A DNA stretch of 64,000 bases, from assembly GCA_024636505.1 (NCBI GenBank), contig JAGXGY010000059.1, positions 1 through 64,000 of the forward strand, written 5' to 3'. Position 1 is the first letter of the stretch; each line of letters opens with the position of its first letter. The notes below the pieces were generated by a model. The model was not told where the DNA came from. It searched no databases and saw only the letters and a program-made list of their open reading frames with translations. Source of the DNA: Methylobacter sp. (GTDB lineage: Bacteria; Pseudomonadota; Gammaproteobacteria; Methylococcales; Methylomonadaceae). Of the stretch, positions 40,431 to 56,460 are shown in pieces. The translations under genes were made by a program, and so were the position numbers.

Positions 40431-41513
40431 CTAATAGTGTGTTTGCGGGATAATCCGCGCTTTTTCGTCCTGATAGACGGTATCTTCCGGATGTTTCAAT
40501 GTCTTGTTATAGCGGACAATGCGGTTGCTGTTGTTATACAAGGTAAAATTCAGGTCGGCGTTGCCATCGGCCAGGTTGATAAACTGCCAGCCGGTAGCGT
40601 CGCGCTCGAAAAACGGATCGGCGCGGTTCATCGGCACGGTCAGTTTCGGCAGATATTGCTCGGCTTGGGCATAGGATTGCGGATACGGCCACGGCCAGGC
40701 GGTTGCCATCACCGAGTTGAAACTGATGTTGCCGATCTGGTTGTACTGAATCTGGTGGACGTGGCCGTAAATAACCGACACTTTATTAAACGGTTTTAAC
40801 AGCGCCTGAACCTGCTCGGCGTCTTCAGTCCAGAAATTCCAGCCTTTATAAATTTTCTGCAACGGCGAATGCGAAAACACCACCACCGGCGTGTCTTTTT
40901 TGACCTTGTCCAAATCTTTTTTCAGCCATAGTCGCTGCTCGTCGCCCACCATGAACGGTGAGCTGTTCGGGTTGTCGAGCCCGGCCATTTCCCGCATCCG
41001 CTGTTCAGCGGTTGGCCAGCGGTTGAAAGTCCAATCATCATAGGTTTTGATGCTGTTCAGTACCACGAAATGCACGCCTTTATGATCGAAACTGTAGTAT
41101 TGCGGGCCGAACAGTTTTTCCCAATATTCGCCCAAGTCCAGATAATAATCGTGTTCGCCCATCACATAACGGACATCGCCCTTTAGCGCCGACAGGATTT
41201 CGGCGCCATGATCCAGTTCAGGCTTGCTGCCCAGTTGCGCCAGATCGCCGCCGTACATCACAAAATCCGGTTTGGGCACCAGCAGATTGGTTTCCGCGAC
41301 GGCGCGAATCAGGCCGCGATCCCAGTTTCTGACGAAACGGTTGTCTTTAATATGCTGGATGTGTGAGTCGGAAATATAGGCGAAGCTGAAGTTTTCGCGG
41401 CTGCCGGCAAACGCCAATTCGACCAAGCTGATCGGCAAAGTTGCGCCGAGGGCTAACGCGCCAGCGCTTTTGATGAAACTCCGGCGACTGTTGTTGATGA
41501 TGTTCATAGTCAA
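40431..41513 (-). CDS. Tat-exported metallophosphoesterase
   Basis: RRSFIKSAGALALG Tat-like signal; DSHIQH, YGGDLAQLGSK, GEHDYY, FSHSPL, YGHVHQ. Confidence 0.85.
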   Translation of the reverse strand: MTMNIINNSRRSFIKSAGALALGATLPISLVELAFAGSRENFSFAYISDSHIQHIKDNRFVRNWDRGLIRAVAETNLLVPKPDFVMYGGDLAQLGSKPELDHGAEILSALKGDVRYVMGEHDYYLDLGEYWEKLFGPQYYSFDHKGVHFVVLNSIKTYDDWTFNRWPTAEQRMREMAGLDNPNSSPFMVGDEQRLWLKKDLDKVKKDTPVVVFSHSPLQKIYKGWNFWTEDAEQVQALLKPFNKVSVIYGHVHQIQYNQIGNISFNSVMATAWPWPYPQSYAQAEQYLPKLTVPMNRADPFFERDATGWQFINLADGNADLNFTLYNNSNRIVRYNKTLKHPEDTVYQDEKARIIPQTHY

Positions 41514-41521
41514 TTCCTGTT

Positions 41522-42697
41522 TCAGTTAGCCGCTTGGGCAGGTTTTGCAGTCAATTTCGAACTGGTCAGCGCATTCATGAAAGCCACCAGATCATCCAGC
41601 TGCGCGTCGGTCAGATTAAGCGGGCGGATGCCGCCGCTCAGGAAATCGTTAACCGGATCACCCGCATTAGTGACGCCGCCATTGTTATAATGGATCATGA
41701 CTTCTTTCAGGGTTTTCAGGCTGCCGTCGTGCATATAGGGCGCGGTCAGCTCGACATTGCGCAAGGTTGGCGTTTTGAAAGCGCCGATTTTGCTCAAGTC
41801 ATCGGTCACGGCAAAGCGCCCCAATTCCGACGACTTTTTATTAGTCAACACCATCACATCGACCTCGCCGCCTTTGTTTTTAGCTTTGAGAAAGGCCTGG
41901 ACCAGTCGGGGAATGTCTTGCTGGATTCGATTAATGCCGATACCGATATTGTGAAAACGGCTGTCGGTAAACAGCGCTTGATCCTGCTCAATGGTATGGC
42001 AGGAAACGCAACGGCCCTGCCCGATAAACAGTTCGAATCCGCGATTCTGGGCCGCAGTCATCGCATCGGCCTGGTCGTTGAAATGATAACGGTCGAAAGC
42101 GGAGTTGCCCGAAATCAGGGTACGCTCGAAGCTGGCAATCGCCTTGGCGACATGGTCTATGGTTATTTTTTTGTCGCTGACCCCGAATACGGACTGGAAT
42201 GCAGCAGAATAATAAGGATCTGTGCGGGTAATTTCGAGTATCGGTTCGTGATTGGCTAGGCCGCCTTCTACCGGATTAATCGGAGGTTGCTTGGCTTGGC
42301 CTTCCAGATCCGCTTCACGCCCATCCCAGAACTGCGACTTGTTGAATGCGGCATTGAGCACGGTGGGAGCGTTGCGCGTTCCGGTCAGTCCGTGATGACC
42401 GACCGAGACCGGCAGACCGTCGGTAAATGCTTTCTTATCGTCGTGGCAATTTGAGCAGCTGACCGTGCCGTCGACAGAAAAACGCTTGTCGTGAAACAGC
42501 TTGTCGCCCAAGGCAATTTTGGCCGGAGTTTGCAGATTGTTTGTCGGTATCGGAACCGGCGGCAAACCTAACAAATTATTTTCGTCGGTGACTGAGGGCG
42601 ATTGACTGGCGGCGGGTTCAGCCAAGGGCTTGGTGTCGGCTTGTTTATAGGTCAACAAAGTGCACAGAACAAGGGCTAGCAATACTGCATGTCGCAT
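41522..42697 (-). CDS. Diheme cytochrome c peroxidase/MauG family protein
   Basis: Two heme motifs CSNCH and CVSCH; FKTPTLRNVELTAPYMHDGSLKTL. Confidence 0.9.
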   Translation of the reverse strand: MRHAVLLALVLCTLLTYKQADTKPLAEPAASQSPSVTDENNLLGLPPVPIPTNNLQTPAKIALGDKLFHDKRFSVDGTVSCSNCHDDKKAFTDGLPVSVGHHGLTGTRNAPTVLNAAFNKSQFWDGREADLEGQAKQPPINPVEGGLANHEPILEITRTDPYYSAAFQSVFGVSDKKITIDHVAKAIASFERTLISGNSAFDRYHFNDQADAMTAAQNRGFELFIGQGRCVSCHTIEQDQALFTDSRFHNIGIGINRIQQDIPRLVQAFLKAKNKGGEVDVMVLTNKKSSELGRFAVTDDLSKIGAFKTPTLRNVELTAPYMHDGSLKTLKEVMIHYNNGGVTNAGDPVNDFLSGGIRPLNLTDAQLDDLVAFMNALTSSKLTAKPAQAAN

Positions 42698-42911
42698 GAC
42701 AGGCCTCCTGACGAATCGTAGAGAACAGACGTTGTTTTTTATCGTCCAACCCTGACTCAGGCGGCATGATAATAACAGCTGGACTTTGAGATTAGATGAA
42801 GCGTGTCATTCGTGCAATAAGTAGAATCACTTAATTTGCTGGTTGGCAAGTCTTGAGATACGCATGACGTACCTTGATTGATCTGGGTGTGACGGTATTA
42901 GCGCATGGTGG

Positions 42912-42970
42912 TGTGGGCGTGAATTTATTCGCGCTTTTTAAGCTACAGCGCGAATAAATTCACGCCCACA
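42912..42970. repeat. Perfect 23-bp inverted repeat with 13-nt loop
   Basis: tgtgggcgtgaatttattcgcgc (42912-42934) and gcgcgaataaattcacgcccaca (42948-42970). Confidence 0.9.
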
Positions 42971-42973
42971 TTA

Positions 42974-43477
42974 TTATTCGGGACTGGGATTATTCATCCG
43001 AACTCTGGCGCGTACCAGCGCGGTAATCACCACTATCAACAATGCCGCCAGCGAAAGTTCCAGCACCACGAACGCGGCAATTTTAAACCAGGCAAAGAGC
43101 GGATCGACAAACCTGACCAACCAGCCGCCGGCTTCATCGGCCAATGCGCCTCCGTAAGTCAAACAGCTCAGCCAGATCTTTAGCCGTATCGAGAACTCGG
43201 TCATCAGCATTAAATGGGTTAAAGTCAACACCAGCATGCCCATTGAGAATAGATGAAAATGCGAGACTTCCAGCATGCCCTGATAGCTGCGCGGCTGGGT
43301 AAACTGTTGTTCTGAACCCAGATAATAAGCAATCACCGAATCCGGCGTTAAGTCCATGTGATTAAAATACATCATGCCGTTACTGAACCATAACAGGGCG
43401 ATATATACCAGGAACATTAACACCAGCATGTTTAACAAGGATTTACGATGCTGCTCTCCGGTCACAAAATAACGCAT
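42974..43477 (-). CDS. Four-TM His-rich membrane protein (possible b-type heme)
   Basis: LEVSHFHLFSMGMLVLTLTHLMLM; overlaps the FMN-binding gene. Confidence 0.5.
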   Translation of the reverse strand: MRYFVTGEQHRKSLLNMLVLMFLVYIALLWFSNGMMYFNHMDLTPDSVIAYYLGSEQQFTQPRSYQGMLEVSHFHLFSMGMLVLTLTHLMLMTEFSIRLKIWLSCLTYGGALADEAGGWLVRFVDPLFAWFKIAAFVVLELSLAALLIVVITALVRARVRMNNPSPE

Positions 43478-44031
43478 TAATGCTTACCCTGATTTTTTAT
43501 CATAACTTGATAAATGGCCATGACCTTACGGATACTACTGACGGTCGCCCTTGTGCTTAAGGTCGCGCCGCTGATGCCGTCAATACCCTTATTAAAATCC
43601 ATGTCGGCCAACGGGCGTTTATAGAGCTGTCCAAACCAGCGTTCCGGCGGCATATATTCCGGCGGTTCGTGGAAGGCGAGGGTAGTGACGTTGCGTAATT
43701 CGCCGTCTGGGTTTAACACGATCATCAAGGTTTCCGGTTTGGTTCTGACCGTGACGGTTTCTATAGCGGCATAACCTAGCACTTTGCCCTGATTTTTACC
43801 GACATAAAAAGTAAACAGGCCGGAATCGAGTTTAACCCTGGCTAGTTGTTCTATTGTGGCGGTTTGTTGTTTATCGGGAAATAACGATAACTGTTCGACT
43901 TGCGCCTCTTTGCCGAAGGCCAGTTCCAGCGCCTCATTCTTGCTGTAAAAAATGGTGGCGTAGCTGAGAGTTGCGGCGCTGAGCAGCGATAAAAAGAGAA
44001 TAAAAAATCCCCATTGCCTGGTTGTTTTCAT
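43477..44031 (-). CDS. FMN-binding domain protein
   Basis: GISGATLSTRATVSSIRKV (S-G-A-T covalent FMN motif), signal anchor. Confidence 0.8.
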   Translation of the reverse strand: MKTTRQWGFFILFLSLLSAATLSYATIFYSKNEALELAFGKEAQVEQLSLFPDKQQTATIEQLARVKLDSGLFTFYVGKNQGKVLGYAAIETVTVRTKPETLMIVLNPDGELRNVTTLAFHEPPEYMPPERWFGQLYKRPLADMDFNKGIDGISGATLSTRATVSSIRKVMAIYQVMIKNQGKH

Positions 44032-44123
44032 AGTGACTCGTGTGCGGAATTTAAGTAGATAAATGCAAATAGTTTACCACTACCTATAAACAGGCGGCCA
44101 TTAAGTTAAGGCATGAATAAGAT

Positions 44124-44184
44124 TGTGGGGGTGACTTGAGTCGCCCAGTCAGTCGTTCAATCGGCGACTGAAGTCGCCCCCCAC
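44124..44184. repeat. Imperfect palindromic repeat pair (gggggYgacttSagtcgcc type)
   Basis: tgtgggggtgacttgagtcgcc and ggcgactgaagtcgccccccaca arms. Confidence 0.7.
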
Positions 44185-44210
44185 ATGCATCATTTATTGT
44201 TAGGTCGAAA

Positions 44211-45605
44211 CTAGAAGATAAAACCGAAGCCCAGATTGAAATCGTCCGGCACGCTGCCCCGTTTCGCGGTGAAATTGCGATAATCCGCTTTAATCACGAC
44301 ATTCGGAATGGGCTTGTATTGCAAACCGAACTGATAAATTTTTCTGTCTTTGGTTTCATCGTCAGAAAAACCGGTTGGTGCGCTGGCGATAGTATCCATC
44401 TGTTCATAACGAAAAAAAGGCGCCAGATATTGGGTGGTGTTGGGATTTAGCAACGGCAATATGTCATAACCGACCTCGCTGTACCAGCCGTAGTTTTCTT
44501 CGCCAATGGTTTGTCCTTTGGCTGCACTAAGCACACCGGCATCGTCGATATGTCCCCATGAACCTAAAGTACGGAACTCCAGTCCACGATATTTCCACTG
44601 CATGTGCCCTTCATACAGCTGGATAAAGGCGTCGACATTCTGCTGGGCTTTTGTGGTTAGATTGGTAAAGGTTTGGTTTTGCCCGGCATTGCCGACATAT
44701 CCGGAACCTCCGAATGATAAGCCAGGCACCACGGCAGGCGTATAATCCAGTCGTCCGACGAAGGCCAGATTTTCGGCTTTGGCCTGACTGCCTTGCTGTC
44801 TGCCGGATCGGATGCCGTCAGCATTAAAATTGGCGGCATTCAAGCCATTTACGACATAAGCAGTATAAGTCAGATTCGGCAACACTTCGCCAAACAGACC
44901 AACACCAATATCACGCCAGGTGCTCGGGAGGATCTGACGCTCTACTTCCGGGCGATTGTTGCCAAAATAAAATGGCGGCTCGTGAATCAGGTTGACAAAA
45001 CCCATCGGCATCAACACCATACCGGCACGAACATTAGCCATAGGATCGATAAAGAAATCCAGCGCCGCAAACTCGACCGATACTGAGCCGCCCTTCTCGG
45101 TCGAACCATGTTCAAATTCAAGTTCACTGTTGAACAGAATGTTGTCGGTAAACTTGTAACCGGCATATAACACCATTCGTTCAAAATCGGCATTATTGTT
45201 TTTGCCTTTTTTATCGCCGACTATTGCCTGATAATTAGCCTCGCCGTAACCGCCAATCGACAGACCTTTACCTACCTGATAGACCTTGGATGCAGCAGGC
45301 CCCAGGCCATAAGCGCTTTTATACTGCACTTCGTCAGGAATGCTCAGGTTGGTGCGCAATTTTTCAACTTCCTGGCTTAACACATCGGTTTTTCGTTCCA
45401 AGGTTTTTACATCGCTACCGGCGGTTTTGACTGGAGCTTGCGCCTGCATTCCTGATTTCATTTCGTCAATTTGCTTTTGCTGCGCCTGGATTATTTTCCA
45501 CATATCTTCCATGGTTTGCGGCTTTTCCAATGCGCTGACAGGCGCACTCAAAGCGGCCAGCGCTGTCAGTATGGCACCTTTTAATAAGGTTTTATTGTTG
45601 TTCAT
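44211..45605 (-). CDS. Outer-membrane porin-like beta-barrel
   Basis: Signal peptide, coiled coil, GGYGEANYQ, C-terminal FNLGFGFIF. Confidence 0.75.
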   Translation of the reverse strand: MNNNKTLLKGAILTALAALSAPVSALEKPQTMEDMWKIIQAQQKQIDEMKSGMQAQAPVKTAGSDVKTLERKTDVLSQEVEKLRTNLSIPDEVQYKSAYGLGPAASKVYQVGKGLSIGGYGEANYQAIVGDKKGKNNNADFERMVLYAGYKFTDNILFNSELEFEHGSTEKGGSVSVEFAALDFFIDPMANVRAGMVLMPMGFVNLIHEPPFYFGNNRPEVERQILPSTWRDIGVGLFGEVLPNLTYTAYVVNGLNAANFNADGIRSGRQQGSQAKAENLAFVGRLDYTPAVVPGLSFGGSGYVGNAGQNQTFTNLTTKAQQNVDAFIQLYEGHMQWKYRGLEFRTLGSWGHIDDAGVLSAAKGQTIGEENYGWYSEVGYDILPLLNPNTTQYLAPFFRYEQMDTIASAPTGFSDDETKDRKIYQFGLQYKPIPNVVIKADYRNFTAKRGSVPDDFNLGFGFIF

Positions 45606-45737
45606 TGATACGATCTCTCACAAATAATGGGTGGGAGAAGTATAAATCAAATAGGGATGTTAATACAAACGATTCCTATTTAAAACTTAAGGTGGGGTTT
45701 TAATGTAGCCACTCACCCCTCGTGGCATAGCTATGCC

Positions 45738-46790
45738 CTAACAGGAAACAACCTTGTTTTGTAACTGCGAGATCAGGCGCTTAATCGCCGGTTGCTGCGC
45801 GATGATGCTCTCACATAAGTGGAATTGATCAACTGCACGGTGTAAGTTCTGCTCGGGCTCGGCCACCTTGAAATAGCGGTTGCCTTGCAGATAATCGGTA
45901 TAAAAGCGAAGGCCTAATTCAAAAGGAATCAGGCGGATGGCGGGGTACAAATAGTGATAATCGTGTTCGGTAAAAAATGCGCCGGCCTCGCTTAGGTAGC
46001 TTTTTAACAGCGCGGCGCAAATGTCCAGATCAAACCTGACAGGTTTAACGGTATAGCAGCAAGAGCGCAGACAATCGCCAATATCGTAATGAACCAGCCC
46101 CGGTTTGACGGTGTCCAGATCGACAATACTGACAATTTTTTTGCTGTGTTTATCGAACAGAAAATTGTTTAATTTGGGATCGCCGTGAATCACCCGCAAA
46201 GACAGCAAACCCTGTTTTTTAGCCGCTTCCAGATCATCGGCGATGCCCTGAAACCGGGCGATAAATTCGGCGCAATAGCGGTTTTTGGGCTGATCCGATA
46301 ACGGTAAAACCTGATGATAATGTTTCAAATATTGAGGCGTTATATGAAAGCCGGGCAGGGTGTCATGCAAAAGCACCGAGTTAAGATCGCTAAGCAGGCG
46401 ATGAAAATGCCCCAGCGCAAACCCGGCCTGCTCGGCATCACTGATAGTTTCTATGGTCTCTACGCTTTCGCTGTTGTTGATAAAGCTCAGCGCCCGCCAG
46501 CAATCGCCGTTTTGATCCCGATAAAGCGCGTCGTTAGCGATAGTCTTTACAATTTCCGGAATGTGCAGTTTAACGTTGTTTTTTTGCGCTATATGCCGGT
46601 TAAGCATACCTAAGTTGGCCATGATTTGCTCGGGCGTCGTAAAAACCGCTCGGTTTATGCGCTGCAGAACAAACGGGGATGATGGCGTTGTGGCCAGATA
46701 AGTATCATTAATCAGACCATTGCCGAGCGGGGTTATTTCGGTAACGGTGCTGGCGAATTGCTTGGCGATGGGGAGTAGCGTGCTCAGCAC
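45738..46790 (-). CDS. Aminoglycoside phosphotransferase-family sugar kinase-like protein
   Basis: PLGNGLINDTYLATTPSSPFVLQRINRAVF, VIHGDPKLNNFLFD, SIVDLDTVKPGLVHYDIGD. Confidence 0.75.
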   Translation of the reverse strand: MLSTLLPIAKQFASTVTEITPLGNGLINDTYLATTPSSPFVLQRINRAVFTTPEQIMANLGMLNRHIAQKNNVKLHIPEIVKTIANDALYRDQNGDCWRALSFINNSESVETIETISDAEQAGFALGHFHRLLSDLNSVLLHDTLPGFHITPQYLKHYHQVLPLSDQPKNRYCAEFIARFQGIADDLEAAKKQGLLSLRVIHGDPKLNNFLFDKHSKKIVSIVDLDTVKPGLVHYDIGDCLRSCCYTVKPVRFDLDICAALLKSYLSEAGAFFTEHDYHYLYPAIRLIPFELGLRFYTDYLQGNRYFKVAEPEQNLHRAVDQFHLCESIIAQQPAIKRLISQLQNKVVSC

Positions 46791-46791
46791 A

Positions 46792-47403
46792 TTAAGCGGC
46801 TTCCCTGGCCTTAATTAATGCCGTTAAATGCCCCAAAGCCTGACCTCGGTGACTCAGCGTATTTTTTACCGCCGCCGGTAATTCTGCCGAGGTGCAATGA
46901 TGGCTGGGTACCCAGAACACCGGATCATAACCGAAACCGTTTTCGCCGACCGCATCATCTAAAATCCGGCCCTCCCAAACGCCTTGGGCAATCACCGGAC
47001 AAGGATCGTTCGCATGTTCCATAAATACCATCACGCAAATAAAGCGCGCAATACGCTGTTCGGCCGGTATGTCTTTAAGTTCATGCAGCAGCTTGTTGAG
47101 ATTGTCCCGATCGCTGGCGCCAACCCCGGCATATCGGGCGGAAATCACGCCCGGCGCACCGTTTAACGCATCAACCACCAGCCCCGAATCATCGGCTATT
47201 GCCGGCAGCCGGCAATGCAGCGCGGCATTTCTGGCTTTCAAAATGGCATTTTCTACAAAAGTAGAGCCGGTTTCTTCCACATCGACAACATTAAACGCAG
47301 ACTGCGGAACAATAGGATGTTCCGCCAGTATCGCCTGAATTTCGCTGATCTTGCCGGGATTGCTGCTGGCCAGCACGATTTTATTTAGGGTTGAAAAGGT
47401 CAT
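46792..47403 (-). CDS. rdgB: XTP/dITP diphosphatase (RdgB/HAM1)
   Basis: [44 protein letters not shown]. Confidence 0.95.
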   Translation of the reverse strand: MTFSTLNKIVLASSNPGKISEIQAILAEHPIVPQSAFNVVDVEETGSTFVENAILKARNAALHCRLPAIADDSGLVVDALNGAPGVISARYAGVGASDRDNLNKLLHELKDIPAEQRIARFICVMVFMEHANDPCPVIAQGVWEGRILDDAVGENGFGYDPVFWVPSHHCTSAELPAAVKNTLSHRGQALGHLTALIKAREAA

Positions 47404-48122
47404 TTATGCTCTTCTATGGCGATGCGCTGCTTTTCCAGCAATTGCCTGATGCCATTACCTGCCAACTCCAGCATCGCGTCCAGCTCTTCTTTTCTGAACG
47501 CATGTCCCTCGGCCGTACCCTGCACTTCAATAAACGCAGCCGCATCGTTCATCACCACATTCATATCGGTTTCCGCATTGCTGTCTTCGGCATAATCCAG
47601 ATCCAGCACCGGCACCCCGTTATAAATACCGACGGAAACCGAGGCAACCTGCCCATGCAACGGATTGGTCTTGATTTGTTTGCGTCTGAGCATTTTTTGC
47701 ACCGCCAGCGACAGCGCGACAAAACCGCCGGTAATCGCCGCAGTACGGGTTCCGCCATCCGCTTGCAGCACGTCGCAATCGATCATGATGGTATGTTCGC
47801 CCAGCGCCTTTAAATCAATGGCCGCCCGTAAGGAACGGCCGATCAAGCGCTGAATTTCCTGGGTACGTCCGCCCTGTTTGCCGTTACTGGCTTCGCGACC
47901 CATGCGGGTATGGGTCGAACGCGGCAACATGCCATATTCGGCGGTAATCCAGCCTTCGCCTTTGCCTTTCAGAAAGCGCGGCACACTGCGGTCTACACTG
48001 GCGGTACACAGCACCCGAGTATCGCCGAATTCAACCAGGACAGAGCCTTCTGCGTGCTTGGTAAAACCGCAGGTAAATTTTATCTCTCTCAGTTGATCCG
48101 GGTTACGTCCGCTTGGTCTCAT
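47400..48122 (-). CDS. rph: Ribonuclease PH
   Basis: [43 protein letters not shown]. Confidence 0.96.
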   Translation of the reverse strand: MRPSGRNPDQLREIKFTCGFTKHAEGSVLVEFGDTRVLCTASVDRSVPRFLKGKGEGWITAEYGMLPRSTHTRMGREASNGKQGGRTQEIQRLIGRSLRAAIDLKALGEHTIMIDCDVLQADGGTRTAAITGGFVALSLAVQKMLRRKQIKTNPLHGQVASVSVGIYNGVPVLDLDYAEDSNAETDMNVVMNDAAAFIEVQGTAEGHAFRKEELDAMLELAGNGIRQLLEKQRIAIEEHK

Positions 48123-48445
48123 AGTTGTTCCGCTAAATTGAAAAACCGAACAGTATACCTGATCGGCGCGCTGTTCGGCTGTTCAATTGTAACTATTCAG
48201 CACCAATAAATATAATGGAACGCCGATGAATATGATGAACGCCGATAATCCTAAAAACCGCAGTCAACTGATTTTTCCGGGATAATTCAAAAAAATCTTA
48301 TTCAATCATCATTATCAGCGTTCTCGGCAACCGCTCCCTGCGTTGCTCTACCTCCTGCATAAGCCACATGGATGTGGTGAATGCAGATATTGCAGGAGCA
48401 AATATTTGTCCATGCAGTCGTATTTTTTAGCTGCTGAAACAACTA

Positions 48446-49345
48446 TCAACCATCAGCAAGCGCTTGCTGTAACTCGGCAACCGATTGCGGACGATTTTCC
48501 GGCTGCAATTCCATTGCCCAGTCTATGGCTTGAAGCAGATGCACCGGAAGTTTTCGTTTAAGCGCCTTGACGGCGGGTACCAGCGTGTCCTGGCGCACTC
48601 TATCCAATGCTGAAACCGGTGTTTTCCGCTCCAGGCAATTGCGCATACTCGCACCCACCGCATAAATATCAGTCCACGGCCCGAGTTGAGCGCTCAGATC
48701 ATGCTGCTCTATCGGCGAATAGCCTTTGGTCAACACTTTGCTCTGCTTGTTAAGGCAGGATTTCGGAAAGTTCTGAATAGCGCCAAAATCCAGCAATAAC
48801 GCATCATTACCGGGCCGCACCAGAATATTAGAAGGTTTAATGTCCAGATGAATGAACTGTTGACTGTGAATATGGCTTAATCCCGCCAATAGAGTGCGGA
48901 ACAAACTCAAGAAAAAATCTTCGGAAACAGGCAGTATTTGCTTACTCAGCAGTTTATCCAGCGTAACGCCATAGTCATAAGTCATGACCATATATACGGT
49001 AGAATTGGCTTTAAAAAAACCGATAACTTCGACAATATTGGGATGCTTTAATGTTGATAACACCTTAGCTTCTTCAAAAAATAAAACTCTGCCGCGCTTA
49101 AATAAAGCGGCGGTTTCTTCACTGTTGGCGACAACGGCGTTGTTCCAGGTGCGGTGGGCAAACTTTCTAGGCAGGTATTCTTTAATGGCAACCTGAACCT
49201 GATCGGCTGTTTGTCTGGCCAGATAAACGGAACTAAAGCCGCCATGCGCCAAGCTCCTCTCAATCACATACTGGTCTATAATAGTACCCGTTTGCAGGTA
49301 GTTCCAATCTTTGGGATAAGTATGCGGATCGTAATATTCAGCCAT
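48446..49345 (-). CDS. Serine/threonine protein kinase
   Basis: Kinase motifs GGFSSVYLA, VAIKEYLP, FIHLDIKPSNILV, LLDFGAIQ. Confidence 0.9.
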   Translation of the reverse strand: MAEYYDPHTYPKDWNYLQTGTIIDQYVIERSLAHGGFSSVYLARQTADQVQVAIKEYLPRKFAHRTWNNAVVANSEETAALFKRGRVLFFEEAKVLSTLKHPNIVEVIGFFKANSTVYMVMTYDYGVTLDKLLSKQILPVSEDFFLSLFRTLLAGLSHIHSQQFIHLDIKPSNILVRPGNDALLLDFGAIQNFPKSCLNKQSKVLTKGYSPIEQHDLSAQLGPWTDIYAVGASMRNCLERKTPVSALDRVRQDTLVPAVKALKRKLPVHLLQAIDWAMELQPENRPQSVAELQQALADG

Positions 49346-49389
49346 TGTGTTGTTTTTGGATACCAGAGCCCATTAATTATAGGTGAAAA

Positions 49390-50256
49390 ATGATTAGAAG
49401 TATGACCGCATTTGCCGGCAATGAGATAGAAATCGGTGACTTAACCCTCAGCTGCGAACTGCGCTCGGTCAATCATCGTTATTGCGATATTAGCTTAAGA
49501 CTGCCGGAGCGTCTGCGTTTTGTCGAAGCCGGACTGCGTTCGGCTATCGCCGCAAAAATCAGTCGAGGCAAAGTCGAATGCGCATTAAACTACAAAAAAC
49601 AGACTAAAAACGGACAAGGTTTCATCATTAATACCGATGCCGTCACCGCATTGCTTGCCGCAGCTAACACTATAGAGCAGCAAATGTCCGGTCCTTTATC
49701 GTTTTCAGCGCTGGATGTGCTGGCATTTCCCGGCATTCAGCAGGAGCCGGATATTGACAAAGAGCAACTCGAATCGGGCATCACCACCCTGATTGATCGA
49801 ACCTTGGCACAATTGCTGGAATCACGGCAAAGAGAAGGCGCTCAACTTAAAGTTCTGCTTGAAGAGCGCTGTACAAAAATGCAGGGGTTTGTCGCCTTGG
49901 CGAGCAAACGTATGCCGGAAGTCTTGTTGCTGATTCGCAATAAACTGAAAGACCGGATCAGCGAACTGGTAGCAGAGCCCGATTTTGACCGTCTGGAGCA
50001 GGAGCTGGTGCTGCTGGCTCAAAAACTGGATATTACCGAAGAACTCGACAGACTGGAAACGCATATCAATGAAGTATTGCGGGTACTCCAGCAAAAAGAT
50101 CCGGTAGGCAGGCGACTGGATTTTTTAATGCAGGAATTGAATCGCGAAGCCAATACCTTGGGATCCAAATCGGCCGACAAGGAAATGACCCGGATAGCGA
50201 TAGAACTTAAAGTACTGATCGAGCAAATGCGCGAGCAAGTGCAAAATGTCGAATAA
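49390..50256 (+). CDS. yicC: YicC family protein
   Basis: MIRSMTAFAGNEIEIGDLTLSCELRSVNHRYCDISLRLPERLR. Confidence 0.95.
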   Translation: MIRSMTAFAGNEIEIGDLTLSCELRSVNHRYCDISLRLPERLRFVEAGLRSAIAAKISRGKVECALNYKKQTKNGQGFIINTDAVTALLAAANTIEQQMSGPLSFSALDVLAFPGIQQEPDIDKEQLESGITTLIDRTLAQLLESRQREGAQLKVLLEERCTKMQGFVALASKRMPEVLLLIRNKLKDRISELVAEPDFDRLEQELVLLAQKLDITEELDRLETHINEVLRVLQQKDPVGRRLDFLMQELNREANTLGSKSADKEMTRIAIELKVLIEQMREQVQNVE

Positions 50257-50302
50257 TTTTTCACGCGACTGCCGGTGCAGTTCCTGAGCTAATTTGCTAA
50301 AC

Positions 50303-55990
<5,688 letters not shown>

Positions 55991-56166
55991 CTGCAGATGC
56001 CTAACTCATTGAATTTAATAGCCGAAAAGCCAATAACTTGCGAACCAGTCAAAACCGCTGCGAAAACATTATAAATCATTCAGCTGAAAATAAAAAATAA
56101 CCATAAAATCAATCCATTAAGCAAGCTGCGGAATCTTGATGTTTTTATGCGCGCTTAGGGTTCGCA
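55991..56166 (-). promoter_or_regulatory. CRISPR leader with TATAAT -10 (minus strand, 56068-56073)
   Basis: AT-rich segment between cas2 and the first repeat; minus strand reads GATTTATAATG; -35 weak. Confidence 0.6.
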
Positions 56167-56457
56167 TTACAACAAGAGTAAGCCGTTTAAATCTAATACC
56201 GCCTTGGCGCCAATATGCTCAATACGACGCTCCCAGTTATCGCCTAAATAATAAAACCGTAAACTATCGATTGATTCATCCATGACGGCTATTAAATCAT
56301 TTTTTAATTTCGTCCATTGCGCCATATCCACTTCAATTTCAAAAACCGAATACTGTACCCGCTGTCCGTAGACAAGACATAATTTGGCTATTCTACGCAG
56401 ACGTTTCGGCCCGGTTTCACTCTTAAAACTAACATCGTAAGTCACTAAAATCATCAT
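56167..56457 (-). CDS. cas2: CRISPR-associated endonuclease Cas2
   Basis: MMILVTYDVSFKSETGPKRLRRIAKLCLVYGQRVQYSVFE. Confidence 0.96.
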   Translation of the reverse strand: MMILVTYDVSFKSETGPKRLRRIAKLCLVYGQRVQYSVFEIEVDMAQWTKLKNDLIAVMDESIDSLRFYYLGDNWERRIEHIGAKAVLDLNGLLLL

Positions 56458-56460
56458 GGT

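Noticed and set aside
41534-42259. 241-aa plus-strand ORF opposite the MauG-like gene
   Set aside because: The minus strand has clear heme motifs and signal peptide; the plus ORF has no recognisable features.
48123-48445. Missing PP2C phosphatase next to the Ser/Thr kinase
   Set aside because: Such neighbours are common but not obligatory; the phosphatase may be elsewhere in the genome.
56068-56130. Possible target of the crRNA-like spacer in the array leader (minus TTTTATGGTTA)
   Set aside because: Only about 9/12 match with the first two seed positions mismatched; likely AT-rich coincidence.
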